From: Sphingomonadaceae bacterium
Lineage (GTDB): Bacteria; Pseudomonadota; Alphaproteobacteria; Sphingomonadales; Sphingomonadaceae
DNA length: 64,000 nt
Direction: 5' to 3'
Assembly (NCBI GenBank): GCA_025359445.1
Contig: JANYGB010000034.1
Location: 1-64,000, forward strand
In this document: positions 41,925 to 50,374 of the stretch, one piece after another
Layout: every line of letters starts with the position of its first letter
Numbering within the stretch: position 1 is the first letter of the stretch
The notes under the pieces: model-generated
Database searches by the model: none
Seen by the model: only the letters and a program-made list of their open reading frames with translations
What the model was told of the DNA's origin: nothing
Made by a program: the position numbers and the translations under genes

Positions 41925-42563
41925 TTAGATCAAACTCTCGCCCTTACCCACCATCTTGCCTCGCGTGATGTAAACCTTGGTGCCGACCGGCGTAATCGCG
42001 AAGATCTTCCGGGCAAAATCATTCGGCACCCCGACGCAGCCGTGGCTGGCGTAGCCTTTCTCAACCGTAGTTCCGTGGATTGAAACCCCGTCCGGGGTCA
42101 GGTTCATGGTGAAGGGCATCGGCGCGTTATCGTACGTCGAGGAATGGTGATCGGCGTCCTTCCACTTGACCGGAAACACCCCGAGCGGGGTCGGCGTCTC
42201 GCCGAACCCGAGCAGCACCGCAGTCGCGCCAATTTCATAACCGCCGCGGAACACCGAGAGCACCCGCGCGTCGAGATCGACCGTAATCACCAGCGGCCCG
42301 GACGGAACATCCGTCTCGTCCCAGTGCCATTCGCCGTATTTGATCGGGCCAGCGATCGGCAGGATCCGTTTGATGACGAATTTCTCGTCCTTTGGCGCGG
42401 CAGGGGCGGGTTTGGCCGCTTCGGCTTGGGCGAGCTGCGCCGGCGCTGACGCGGGACCGGTAACTTGCGCAGATTCCCCGAATGGGCGCGCCAGCATTGT
42501 CCCAAGCAGGACCACGCCAAGCACCAACGCTCCGATAACTGCGTAAAGGGGATTGAACTTCAT
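41925..42563 (-). CDS. L,D-transpeptidase (YkuD domain)
   Basis: The track start at 42644 is upstream of the natural ATG at 42563 (MKFNPLYAVIGALVLGVVLL), which gives 212 aa with an uncleaved membrane anchor or signal peptide. The YkuD domain has GVFPVKWKDADHHSSTYD, the conserved histidine in GVSIHGTT and the catalytic site YASHGCVGVPN with its cysteine. It forms 3-3 cross-links or attaches proteins to peptidoglycan in the periplasm. It is convergent to the SDR gene, and the palindromic repeat lies between them. Confidence 0.93.
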   Translation of the reverse strand: MKFNPLYAVIGALVLGVVLLGTMLARPFGESAQVTGPASAPAQLAQAEAAKPAPAAPKDEKFVIKRILPIAGPIKYGEWHWDETDVPSGPLVITVDLDARVLSVFRGGYEIGATAVLLGFGETPTPLGVFPVKWKDADHHSSTYDNAPMPFTMNLTPDGVSIHGTTVEKGYASHGCVGVPNDFARKIFAITPVGTKVYITRGKMVGKGESLI

Positions 42564-42663
42564 GCACCGGACATCGCCCAATCGCGGCACAATTGCCAGC
42601 CCTCGTACGCTGCGCGTTTCGCTGCGGGACTGCGGCGTCGGCAAAGGTTAACGAAGAACCGCC

Positions 42664-45438
42664 TCAGCCATGCGCGCCAAAAGTGTTGGCGATCGCGGTG
42701 GTGATCCGCAACGCAAGAGCCTGCGCTTCGGCGATCGGGTCGATGAAATCGCGGTTGATCGCGTCATACCCGACCGCCGCATCGTCAGGATAATCGCTCG
42801 GCTCGTCCACCTGAAAGTAGGTAATCTGCGGGAAGCTGACCGGAAAGGCGCGGCGCATTTGTGCCAACGCTTCATCGATCCGAAGCGTGAACACCATTTC
42901 AAGCACGTCCTCGCGGCTGATATCGTTGGCGCGGCTGAACGCCGGGACTGACACGGCTTTCAGGAACATGTGTTGGAACAGCGCGAGCCGCAGCGCTTGG
43001 AGCACGCCCAGCATGCGCCGGGTATGCTCGCGCCCGGCCAGCGGCGCTTCGTCGGGGATCAGGTCAAGCAACCGGTGGAGCTTGAGCGCATCGACCCGTA
43101 GCCGCGAAGCGAGGCGGCGGAACACGCCGGTGCGGTCATCGGTGGTGAGGTATTCGGCCAGCGCGAGGCAGCTTTCAGACACTCCGGTCTCATCGCCGCG
43201 ATAAGGCCGGCTGGCCCAGTAAGCCGAATTGAACAGCTCGCCGAAAGCCGCGACGGTCTTGATGCTGGCCAGCGCATTGGCCGCCCGAACCAGCCGGACC
43301 AATTGCCGCCCGCGTTCGCTGGTGGTCAGCAGCTCGGCCAGCGCCTCGTAATTGCCTTCCGCCGCGGTGCCGAACCCGGCGATCACGTTGACCGGATAGC
43401 CCAGCTGCTGAAGTACCGCGTTGTGCGGAATCGCGCGGATCTGGCGCAGGTTCATCTCGCGGTCGGCGGCAAGGTCGGACTGACGGCGGCTCTTGCGGCT
43501 GCCGGTGTCATTAAGCAGACCCAGACCGAAGGCAGTGACCGCGCGGGCATACGTCCGGCTGTGCAGGTAATCCTGCTGGATCCGCCGGATCGCGCGGTAG
43601 AAATCAAGGCTCAAATCGGTGCGGCGATAAAACGGATCGGGCTGGGCGTCCGTGTCGGTGCTGGCCGGTGCTGCCTCGGCAAAACGGGTGAGCGTGGCGA
43701 GCGCCAGCTCGGGCGTGCCAAAGAACAGATAGCCGTCACCGCCCTGAAAGCTGACCTCGGGCTCAAGCTGTACCCCAGCACGCACGAACCGCCGCCGCGC
43801 CCACGGCGATAGCGGCCAGGCCACGCGGTCGGCAAAGCTCGATGGATGCGCGCCGCGGCCCATGCTTTCGCCGTGAGTGTTGAACACCAAGGCGGCCACA
43901 TCGGTCAGGCCGTTGGCGACCATCGCTTCGCTGAGCCGACCTTGCAGCCGCTCGATTGCCAGCGCGGCGGGGATTTGCCCGACGAATCGGCCAGCGTCGG
44001 AAAAGCCGGTCTGGATCGCGACCCGACCGCGCGCGCGGGCGTAATCGCGGAAAGCATCTTCGGCGAGCAAGGCATCGAGAAACCGGCCGCCGTGTTCCAG
44101 CGCAGATTCGGTCTCGAACAAGGGCGAGACATCGACTTTGTCCGCGATCCCGAACAAGCGCGTGAAATACAGCGCGGCGAGCACGGTCGAAGGCTGCTCG
44201 CATTCGGCCACCAGCATGCGGATCGGGCTGTCGGCATCGACGTGATGGAGGATCTGCGCCATCGCGAGGAACTGGCGCACGGCGGTTGAATTCTCGATCG
44301 CGAGCGCGGCGAAGTTGGCGCGCAATGGCTGAACGCCGGCGAGCAGTTCGCGCATCCGCACCAGCGCCGCCTGGCTCGCGAGATCGAGTTTGCCGGCGGG
44401 ATCGATCCGGCGGCGGATCGCGTTTTGCAGTTGGCTCGAATTTACCCGGAAGTGGATCCAGCCCATCCCGAGGCCATCGGCGCGCATCGCAGCGGCGGCG
44501 ACGAGCAGGGTCTCAGCGGTGTGGTCGTCGGTAGTGGTGGCTTTCCTTTCGAGTTCGGTAATCACGCCCGAGAGGCTGGTCAGCTTGGCGGGATGATCGC
44601 TGGTCAGTTCATTGGCAATTGAAGACAGCGCGGCCGGATCGGCCAGATCGAACGCTGCCAGCCGCTCGGCCTGCTTTTCGGCATAGTCCCCGGCGGCGCG
44701 CAGCCGGGCCGATACATCTGGCGCGGCTTGCCCGAGCATCGCGGCATAGCCCGCCAGCCGTTCGGCCTTTTCCGCCAGCCGGTAACGCAGCGAGGTCGCC
44801 CACGAAATGTCGGTGCGCCCGTCCATGTCGTAACCGACCCAGCTGGCAAAGCGCAGCGGCATGGGATTGAGGCTGCGCCACTCACTGGGCCACTTGCGCC
44901 GCGCTTCGCTCAGCAGCTGGCGGTTGATGGTATCGCGAGCAAACTGCGCGCGGGCGATCGCTGCCATCGCATCGGCGTTTTCGCTGTCGAGCGTGATCAC
45001 GTCGCGCTCGTGCGGCGCGATACACGTGGTGCCTGCGCCGATCTCGCCCGCAGCAGCCGAAGCTGCGACCGCTACGGACTGCGCTGCGGTGAGCAGAAAG
45101 GTGGGGTGGCCGGTGAAGACGACGTGAACCAGAGGCTGCCGCCATTTGGCCGCGAAAGCCGCAAAGTCGTCAGCACTGGCGATGGCCGCGATCCGGCGGA
45201 TATTCTCGCCCGGATCGACCGGCCCTACCAACCGGGTCAGCCGCACTGCGCGGGCTTGCAACCCTTCGCACTCCAACTCCGCCACCAGCTTGGCAACTTC
45301 GCCGAGCGGCAAGTCGCCGCTCTCGATCCGCCGCGAAAGTTCATGGCTGAGCTGGAACACCGGGTTGAACAGCGGGGTTTCCGCGGTGCGCGGGTGCAGC
45401 TCGTTGAGCCGCGCATCGAGTTGGGCGAGCAGGCTCAT
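42664..45438 (-). CDS. Phosphoenolpyruvate-carboxylase-family protein with altered active-site loops
   Basis: A 924-aa protein; the ATG at 45438 overlaps the eda stop (ATGA). Its length and motif order follow PEPC: TGHPTF at residues 109-114 (canonical TAHPTE), GYDMDGRTD at 202-210 (GGDRDGNP), GFSDAGRF near 477 (GYSDSAKD), FNTHGESMGRGAHP near 517 (FHGRGGSIGRGGAP), then RQIRAIPHN (RAIPW) and a C-terminus NTFGAHG (NTG). The first catalytic histidine is kept, but the HGRGG loop has lost its histidine and first arginine and the lysine of GYSDSAKD is an arginine. PEPC makes oxaloacetate from PEP and bicarbonate. Whether this one does is unclear. It is the last gene of the Entner-Doudoroff operon. 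Confidence 0.75.
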   Translation of the reverse strand: MSLLAQLDARLNELHPRTAETPLFNPVFQLSHELSRRIESGDLPLGEVAKLVAELECEGLQARAVRLTRLVGPVDPGENIRRIAAIASADDFAAFAAKWRQPLVHVVFTGHPTFLLTAAQSVAVAASAAAGEIGAGTTCIAPHERDVITLDSENADAMAAIARAQFARDTINRQLLSEARRKWPSEWRSLNPMPLRFASWVGYDMDGRTDISWATSLRYRLAEKAERLAGYAAMLGQAAPDVSARLRAAGDYAEKQAERLAAFDLADPAALSSIANELTSDHPAKLTSLSGVITELERKATTTDDHTAETLLVAAAAMRADGLGMGWIHFRVNSSQLQNAIRRRIDPAGKLDLASQAALVRMRELLAGVQPLRANFAALAIENSTAVRQFLAMAQILHHVDADSPIRMLVAECEQPSTVLAALYFTRLFGIADKVDVSPLFETESALEHGGRFLDALLAEDAFRDYARARGRVAIQTGFSDAGRFVGQIPAALAIERLQGRLSEAMVANGLTDVAALVFNTHGESMGRGAHPSSFADRVAWPLSPWARRRFVRAGVQLEPEVSFQGGDGYLFFGTPELALATLTRFAEAAPASTDTDAQPDPFYRRTDLSLDFYRAIRRIQQDYLHSRTYARAVTAFGLGLLNDTGSRKSRRQSDLAADREMNLRQIRAIPHNAVLQQLGYPVNVIAGFGTAAEGNYEALAELLTTSERGRQLVRLVRAANALASIKTVAAFGELFNSAYWASRPYRGDETGVSESCLALAEYLTTDDRTGVFRRLASRLRVDALKLHRLLDLIPDEAPLAGREHTRRMLGVLQALRLALFQHMFLKAVSVPAFSRANDISREDVLEMVFTLRIDEALAQMRRAFPVSFPQITYFQVDEPSDYPDDAAVGYDAINRDFIDPIAEAQALALRITTAIANTFGAHG

Positions 45439-46049
45439 CCGGCCACGGCACGCGCAGCGCGCGCCGCCGCTTCGATCGCCGCCACATCTGGCGCGCCCTT
45501 CCCAACCAGCCACGACCCGCCGCAGCACAGCACCGCATCGAGCGCCAACCAAGCCGGCGCGCTTGCCTGCGTGATCCCCCCGGTCGGGCAAAACCGCGCC
45601 ATCCCGAACGGCGCGGCGATGGCTTTCAGCGCAGGGATGCCGCCGTTGGCTTCGGCGGGGAAGAATTTGAACCGGTCGAGCCCGAGGTCGAGCCCGCGCA
45701 TGATATCGGCCGATGTCGCGATCCCCGGCAGGAACGGCACATTGCCCGCAATCGCCGCCTTGGCGAGGCTGTCGGTCAACCCCGGCGAGACGATGAATTC
45801 GCTCCCCGCCTCCAGCGCATCGTCAAGCGCGTGCTCGTTGAGTACTGTGCCCGCGCCGACAATCGCGCCGGGGACCTGCTTCATCGCACGGATCACTGCC
45901 AAGGCGCTGGCGGTGCGCAGCGTCACTTCGAGTACTGGCAGCCCGCCGGCGACCAGCGCCCGGGCAATCGGCACCGCGTGCGCCACATCCTCGATCACCA
46001 GCACCGGAATGACGGGCGCCATCCGCATGATTTCTTCGATGCGTGTCAT
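45435..46049 (-). CDS. eda: 2-dehydro-3-deoxy-6-phosphogluconate aldolase (KDPG aldolase) Eda
   Basis: A 204-aa TIM-barrel class I aldolase, the last step of the Entner-Doudoroff path, splitting KDPG to pyruvate and glyceraldehyde-3-phosphate. PVIPVLVIEDVAHAVPIARALVAGGLPVLEVTLRT is the N-terminal signature, VGAGTVLN the second, and RFKFFPAEANGG contains the Schiff-base lysine; CPTGGI follows. It overlaps glk upstream and the PEPC-like gene downstream by four bases each, a tight coupled operon. Confidence 0.97.
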   Translation of the reverse strand: MTRIEEIMRMAPVIPVLVIEDVAHAVPIARALVAGGLPVLEVTLRTASALAVIRAMKQVPGAIVGAGTVLNEHALDDALEAGSEFIVSPGLTDSLAKAAIAGNVPFLPGIATSADIMRGLDLGLDRFKFFPAEANGGIPALKAIAAPFGMARFCPTGGITQASAPAWLALDAVLCCGGSWLVGKGAPDVAAIEAAARAARAVAG

Positions 46050-47038
46050 TGCAGGTGTTCCTTGGCGAAAGCCGCCGCGGCACCGAACAGGCCGGGCTGG
46101 GGATGGGTGATCAGTTTTACCGGCAGCGCGGCCATCAGGCCCTCAAACCGCCCTTTGGCAGTGAAACGATTGGCGAAACCGGACCTGATCAATGTGTCCT
46201 TGATCCGCAGCCCAAGCCCGCCTGCGATGACCACGGCGCTCGCGCCCTGCGCCAAGGCAATGTCGCCCGCGAACGAGCCGAGTGCCAAGCAGAACCGGTC
46301 AACCGCGGCGGCGGCGAGGCTGTCTTCACCGCTGGTGCCGAGGCCCCACAGGGTCTTGTCGTCGACTTGCTGGATCGCGCGCCCTTCCATGCCGGCGAGG
46401 GCCTCGTAGATATCGACGAGCCCCGGTCCCGAAACCACGCGCTCAGCCGAAACCCGGCGATAGCGCTGGCGCAGCCGGGCGAGGATTGCATCTTCGATCG
46501 AGTCCACCGGGGCGTAATCGACGTGGCCACCCTCGGTCGCCTGGACGCGGTAATCGCCGCTTCCGTCGCGCCAGACGTGCGCGACGCCCATGCCGGTTCC
46601 GGGGCCGAGCACCGACAAGGTTCCGCGGTTTGGTAATGGCTGGTCCGGGCCGGCGAGGTGGAGGAAGAATTCTGCGCCTGCCCGCGCCACCGCATGGCCG
46701 ACTGCGCCGAAATCGTTTATCACGGTATAGCGTTCTGCGCCGAGCTTCTCAGGGATCAGCGCGGGGCGGATTACCCACGGATTGTTGGTGAAGCGGATCA
46801 TGCGTTCATGGTCTTCTTGGCGCCCTACCGGCCCGGCGATGGCGATCGCGACGGCGGGGGGCAGCGTGCCGCCCTGCAGCTGCGCAAAATGCTCCCACGC
46901 GGTCTGAAAGCTGGCGTGGTCGTGGGTGTGCAGCGTGACCGGTTCGCCCAGCGTGATCGCGCCGCCCGCAGCAATCCCGGCCAAAGCAAAGCGCGCATGC
47001 GTGCCACCGATATCGACGGTGACGAGGGTGGTGCTCAC
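46046..47038 (-). CDS. glk: Glucokinase
   Basis: A 330-aa enzyme starting with GTG in a GTGA overlap with the edd stop. [14 protein letters not shown] is the phosphate-binding start, [25 protein letters not shown] and [12 protein letters not shown] carry the glucose-contact and catalytic aspartate residues, and [16 protein letters not shown] and EGGHVDYAP are typical of the bacterial Glk group. It phosphorylates glucose to feed the operon's zwf and edd products. Its stop overlaps the eda start (ATGA). Confidence 0.95.
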   Translation of the reverse strand: MSTTLVTVDIGGTHARFALAGIAAGGAITLGEPVTLHTHDHASFQTAWEHFAQLQGGTLPPAVAIAIAGPVGRQEDHERMIRFTNNPWVIRPALIPEKLGAERYTVINDFGAVGHAVARAGAEFFLHLAGPDQPLPNRGTLSVLGPGTGMGVAHVWRDGSGDYRVQATEGGHVDYAPVDSIEDAILARLRQRYRRVSAERVVSGPGLVDIYEALAGMEGRAIQQVDDKTLWGLGTSGEDSLAAAAVDRFCLALGSFAGDIALAQGASAVVIAGGLGLRIKDTLIRSGFANRFTAKGRFEGLMAALPVKLITHPQPGLFGAAAAFAKEHLQ

Positions 47039-48849
47039 AGCCCCGCCTCGGCCAATATGGCGGAAGCCCCTTTTTCGGCCCCATCGGCGTGGTTGCGCAG
47101 CATGGCGAACAATTCGCGGCCCATGCCCATTTCGGCGCGCGGGGCGAGCGCAGGCGTGCGGCCCGACAAGTCGGCCTTGATCTGCAGCAGCCCGTCATGC
47201 CCGCACAGCTTGATCACATCGCCGTCCTGCACATAAGCGAGCGGGCCATCCCCCAGCGCTTCAGGGGTCACATGGATTGCGGCGGGAACCTTGCCCGATG
47301 CGCCCGACATCCGCCCATCGGTGACCAGCGCGACCTTGAAGCCCTTGTCCTGCAGCACCCCCAATGGCGGGGTCAGCTTGTGCAGTTCGGGCATGCCGTT
47401 GGCGCGCGGACCCTGAAAGCGCACCACCACGATCACGTCGCGGTCAAGCTCGCCCGCCTTGAACGCAGCCTGGACTTCGTCTTGCGTGGTGAAGACGCGG
47501 CACGGGGCTTCAATCGTCCAGCGGGCGCTATCGACCGCGCTGGTCTTGAAGGTGGCGCGGCCAAGGTTGCCCTTGACCAGCCGCATCCCGCCGTCGGGCA
47601 TGAAGGCGCGAGTAACCGGGCGCAAGATCGTGTCGTCGCCGCTTTCCTGTGGGACGGGCCGCGACGTAAGTGCACTGTCAATCAGCGCTGGTTCGGTGGC
47701 ATAATCGGCCATGCCGCCTGCGGACACCGTCAGCACTTCGCCGTGAGCGAGCCCCGCATCCAGCAATTCGCGGACCACGAACGAGATCCCGCCAGCGGCG
47801 TGGAAGTGATTCACATCGCCCGCGCCGTTGGGATAGACCCGCGCCAGCAGCGGCACTGCGCCGGACAGTTCGTCGAGGTCCTGCCAATCGAGCTTGATCC
47901 CGGCGGCGCGGGCCATGGCCGGCAAGTGGATCGCGTGGTTGGTCGATCCGCCGGTGCACAGCAGGCCCACGGCCGCGTTCACGATCGCCTTTTCATCGAC
48001 CACCCGCGCCATCGGGCGGTAATCCGCGCCTTCACGCCCGATCACGGCCAGCCGGTGAACTGCAGCCCGGGTTAGCGCTGAACGCAGCGGGGTGTTCGGC
48101 GGCACGAACGAGGCTGCCGGCAGATGCAGTCCCATCAGCTCGAGCATGATCTGGTTTGAATTGGCGGTGCCGTAAAAGGTGCAGGTGCCGGGGCTGTGAT
48201 AGCTCGCGCTTTCGCTCTCCAGCAAGTCGGCGCGGCTCGCCTTACCCTCGGCGTAGAGCTGGCGGACCTTCTGCTTCTCGCGGTTGGCTAGGCCCGAGGG
48301 CATCGGTCCCGAGGGGATGAAAATCGCTGGAAGGTGCCCAAAGCGCAGCGCGCCGATCACCAGCCCCGGCACGATCTTGTCGCAGATGCCGAGCAGCGCC
48401 ATCCCGTCGAACATCGCGTGGCTCAGCGCCACGGCGGTGGCCATGGCGATGGAATCGCGGCTGAACAGCGACAGCTCCATCCCGTCCTGGCCCTGGGTGA
48501 CCCCGTCGCACATCGCCGGAACTCCGCCCGCAACTTGTGCCGTGGCGCCCACTTCGCGCGCATAAAGTTTCATCGCCTCGGGGTAACGGCCATAGGGCTG
48601 GTGGGCCGAAAGCATGTCGTTGTAAGCAGTGACAATCGCCAGGTTGGGCCCGCGGCCGTGCGCGATAGCGGGCTTGTCTTCCAGCGCAGCGGCGAAGCCA
48701 TGCGCCAGATTGGAACACGATAACGCCCCGCGTCCGGGGAACTTCTCCGCTTCGCGCTCGGTCAGTTCGAGATAACGGCGGCGGCTGTCCTTCGATTTGT
48801 CGATGATCCGCGCGGTGACGCGTTCGATCACCGGGTGGAGGTTAGTCAT
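47035..48849 (-). CDS. edd: 6-phosphogluconate dehydratase Edd
   Basis: A 604-aa IlvD/Edd-family dehydratase turning 6-phosphogluconate to KDPG. The start is the ATG at 48849, inside the last eight bases of zwf; the track start lies within zwf. Iron-sulfur ligands are in [29 protein letters not shown] and [18 protein letters not shown], with [25 protein letters not shown] between. The C-terminal domain includes [25 protein letters not shown]. The overlapping arrangement zwf-edd-glk-eda is the standard sphingomonad glucose operon. Confidence 0.97.
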   Translation of the reverse strand: MTNLHPVIERVTARIIDKSKDSRRRYLELTEREAEKFPGRGALSCSNLAHGFAAALEDKPAIAHGRGPNLAIVTAYNDMLSAHQPYGRYPEAMKLYAREVGATAQVAGGVPAMCDGVTQGQDGMELSLFSRDSIAMATAVALSHAMFDGMALLGICDKIVPGLVIGALRFGHLPAIFIPSGPMPSGLANREKQKVRQLYAEGKASRADLLESESASYHSPGTCTFYGTANSNQIMLELMGLHLPAASFVPPNTPLRSALTRAAVHRLAVIGREGADYRPMARVVDEKAIVNAAVGLLCTGGSTNHAIHLPAMARAAGIKLDWQDLDELSGAVPLLARVYPNGAGDVNHFHAAGGISFVVRELLDAGLAHGEVLTVSAGGMADYATEPALIDSALTSRPVPQESGDDTILRPVTRAFMPDGGMRLVKGNLGRATFKTSAVDSARWTIEAPCRVFTTQDEVQAAFKAGELDRDVIVVVRFQGPRANGMPELHKLTPPLGVLQDKGFKVALVTDGRMSGASGKVPAAIHVTPEALGDGPLAYVQDGDVIKLCGHDGLLQIKADLSGRTPALAPRAEMGMGRELFAMLRNHADGAEKGASAILAEAGL

Positions 48850-50281
48850 GCCAGGTGACCCCGTCGCGCTCGGCCAGCGCGATGGCGGCGCTCGGCCCCC
48901 AGTTGCCCGCCGAATAGGCCTTGGGCTTGACGTCATGCTCGGCCCAACTGGCGCGAATCTGGTCGATCCAGCCCCATTGCGCTTCAACCTCGTCGCGCCG
49001 AACGAACAGCGTCTGGTCGCCTTCGATCAGATCGAGCAACAGCCGTTCGTAAGCGATGCGCTTTTTGGGGCCGGCGAAGGCGTCGGGCATGGTGATGTTG
49101 AGCGGCACCGGGCGCAGCCGGATCCCGTCGCGGTCGAGTCCGGGCTCCTTGGCCATCAGTTGCAACTGAATGTTTTCCTCTGGCTGGATCCCGATCACCA
49201 GCGCATTGGGCTGGGTCTTGGCCCCGCGTGCGGCGAAGATCGAATGCGGGATGCAGCGGAAGTTGACCACGATCTCGGTCTTGCGTTCGGGCAGCCGCTT
49301 GCCGGTGCGCAGATAGAACGGCACCCCGGCCCAGCGCCAGTTGTCGACATGCGCCTTGATCGCCACAAAGGTCTCAGTGTCCGACGGTTTGCCCAGCTCC
49401 TCGTCGTAGCCCGGGACCGGCTGGGCATCGATCGCGCCCTTGCGGTACTGCCCGGTGACCGTCTCGGCCGGGGCGACCACGCGCAGCGCGCGCAGCACCT
49501 TGACCTTTTCGTCCTGAATCGGGGTCGCGTCGTAGCTCGTTGGCGGTTCCATCGCGACCAGCGCGAGCAGCTGGAGCATGTGGTTCTGAACCATGTCGCG
49601 CAGCGCCCCGGCGCCGTCATAATAACCGACCCGGCTTTCAAGGCCCACGGTCTCGGCGATGGTGATCTGGACGTGATCGATATGCGCTGCGTTCCACAGC
49701 GGTTCGAACATGATGTTGGCAAAGCGCAGCGCCAGCAGGTTCTGCACGGTCTCCTTGCCGAGGTAATGGTCGATCCGGAAAATCCGGTCCTCGCTGAACG
49801 CGGCGGCGACCGCATCGTTGATTTCGCGGCTGGTCTCAAGGCTGGTACCGAGCGGCTTTTCCAGCCCGATCCGCACCTTGTCGCCAGTGAGCCCAGCCTT
49901 GGTCAGCCCGGCGATAGTCGGCTCGAACAGGCTCGGCGCGGTCGAGAGGAAGATCGCCATCCCCTTTTTGGCTTCGCCAATCTCATCGGCAAGCTCAGTA
50001 AAATGATCAGCCTGGGTGGCATCGAGCACCTGGTATTTCAGACGCGGCAAGAAACTGTCGATCGCGTGCTTGCGGAAATCGGGCAGGTACTTCTCCAGCG
50101 CCACCCGCGCGAAGGCCTGGTAGGTATCATCGTCGTATTCGGAGCGGGCAGTGCCGATGATCGTCAGCTCAGGCGCGATCAGCTTGTCGTCGTGCAGCGC
50201 GCAGAGCGAGGGAAGCAGCATCCGCTGGGTAAGATCACCCGTCGCGCCGAACAGCAGCAATCGGTCAGCAGTGAAGCTCAT
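48842..50281 (-). CDS. zwf: Glucose-6-phosphate 1-dehydrogenase Zwf
   Basis: A 479-aa enzyme beginning the Entner-Doudoroff operon. [19 protein letters not shown] is the cofactor-binding start, [21 protein letters not shown] contains the substrate lysine and catalytic histidine, and [19 protein letters not shown] the later substrate motif. It oxidises glucose-6-phosphate to phosphogluconolactone. Pgl is not in the operon. The 93 bases between this start and the stop of the next upstream gene (PAS-GGDEF-EAL) hold its likely promoter; no clear regulator site was found. Confidence 0.97.
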   Translation of the reverse strand: MSFTADRLLLFGATGDLTQRMLLPSLCALHDDKLIAPELTIIGTARSEYDDDTYQAFARVALEKYLPDFRKHAIDSFLPRLKYQVLDATQADHFTELADEIGEAKKGMAIFLSTAPSLFEPTIAGLTKAGLTGDKVRIGLEKPLGTSLETSREINDAVAAAFSEDRIFRIDHYLGKETVQNLLALRFANIMFEPLWNAAHIDHVQITIAETVGLESRVGYYDGAGALRDMVQNHMLQLLALVAMEPPTSYDATPIQDEKVKVLRALRVVAPAETVTGQYRKGAIDAQPVPGYDEELGKPSDTETFVAIKAHVDNWRWAGVPFYLRTGKRLPERKTEIVVNFRCIPHSIFAARGAKTQPNALVIGIQPEENIQLQLMAKEPGLDRDGIRLRPVPLNITMPDAFAGPKKRIAYERLLLDLIEGDQTLFVRRDEVEAQWGWIDQIRASWAEHDVKPKAYSAGNWGPSAAIALAERDGVTWHD

Positions 50282-50374
50282 GCCAAGTCACTCCGCGCCG
50301 GGACTTGCCATGTGTCCGGGCTGGAGCGGGGTTAGCAGCAGGGGGAGGGGCGCGCCAGTGCGGCGCATGCCCAA

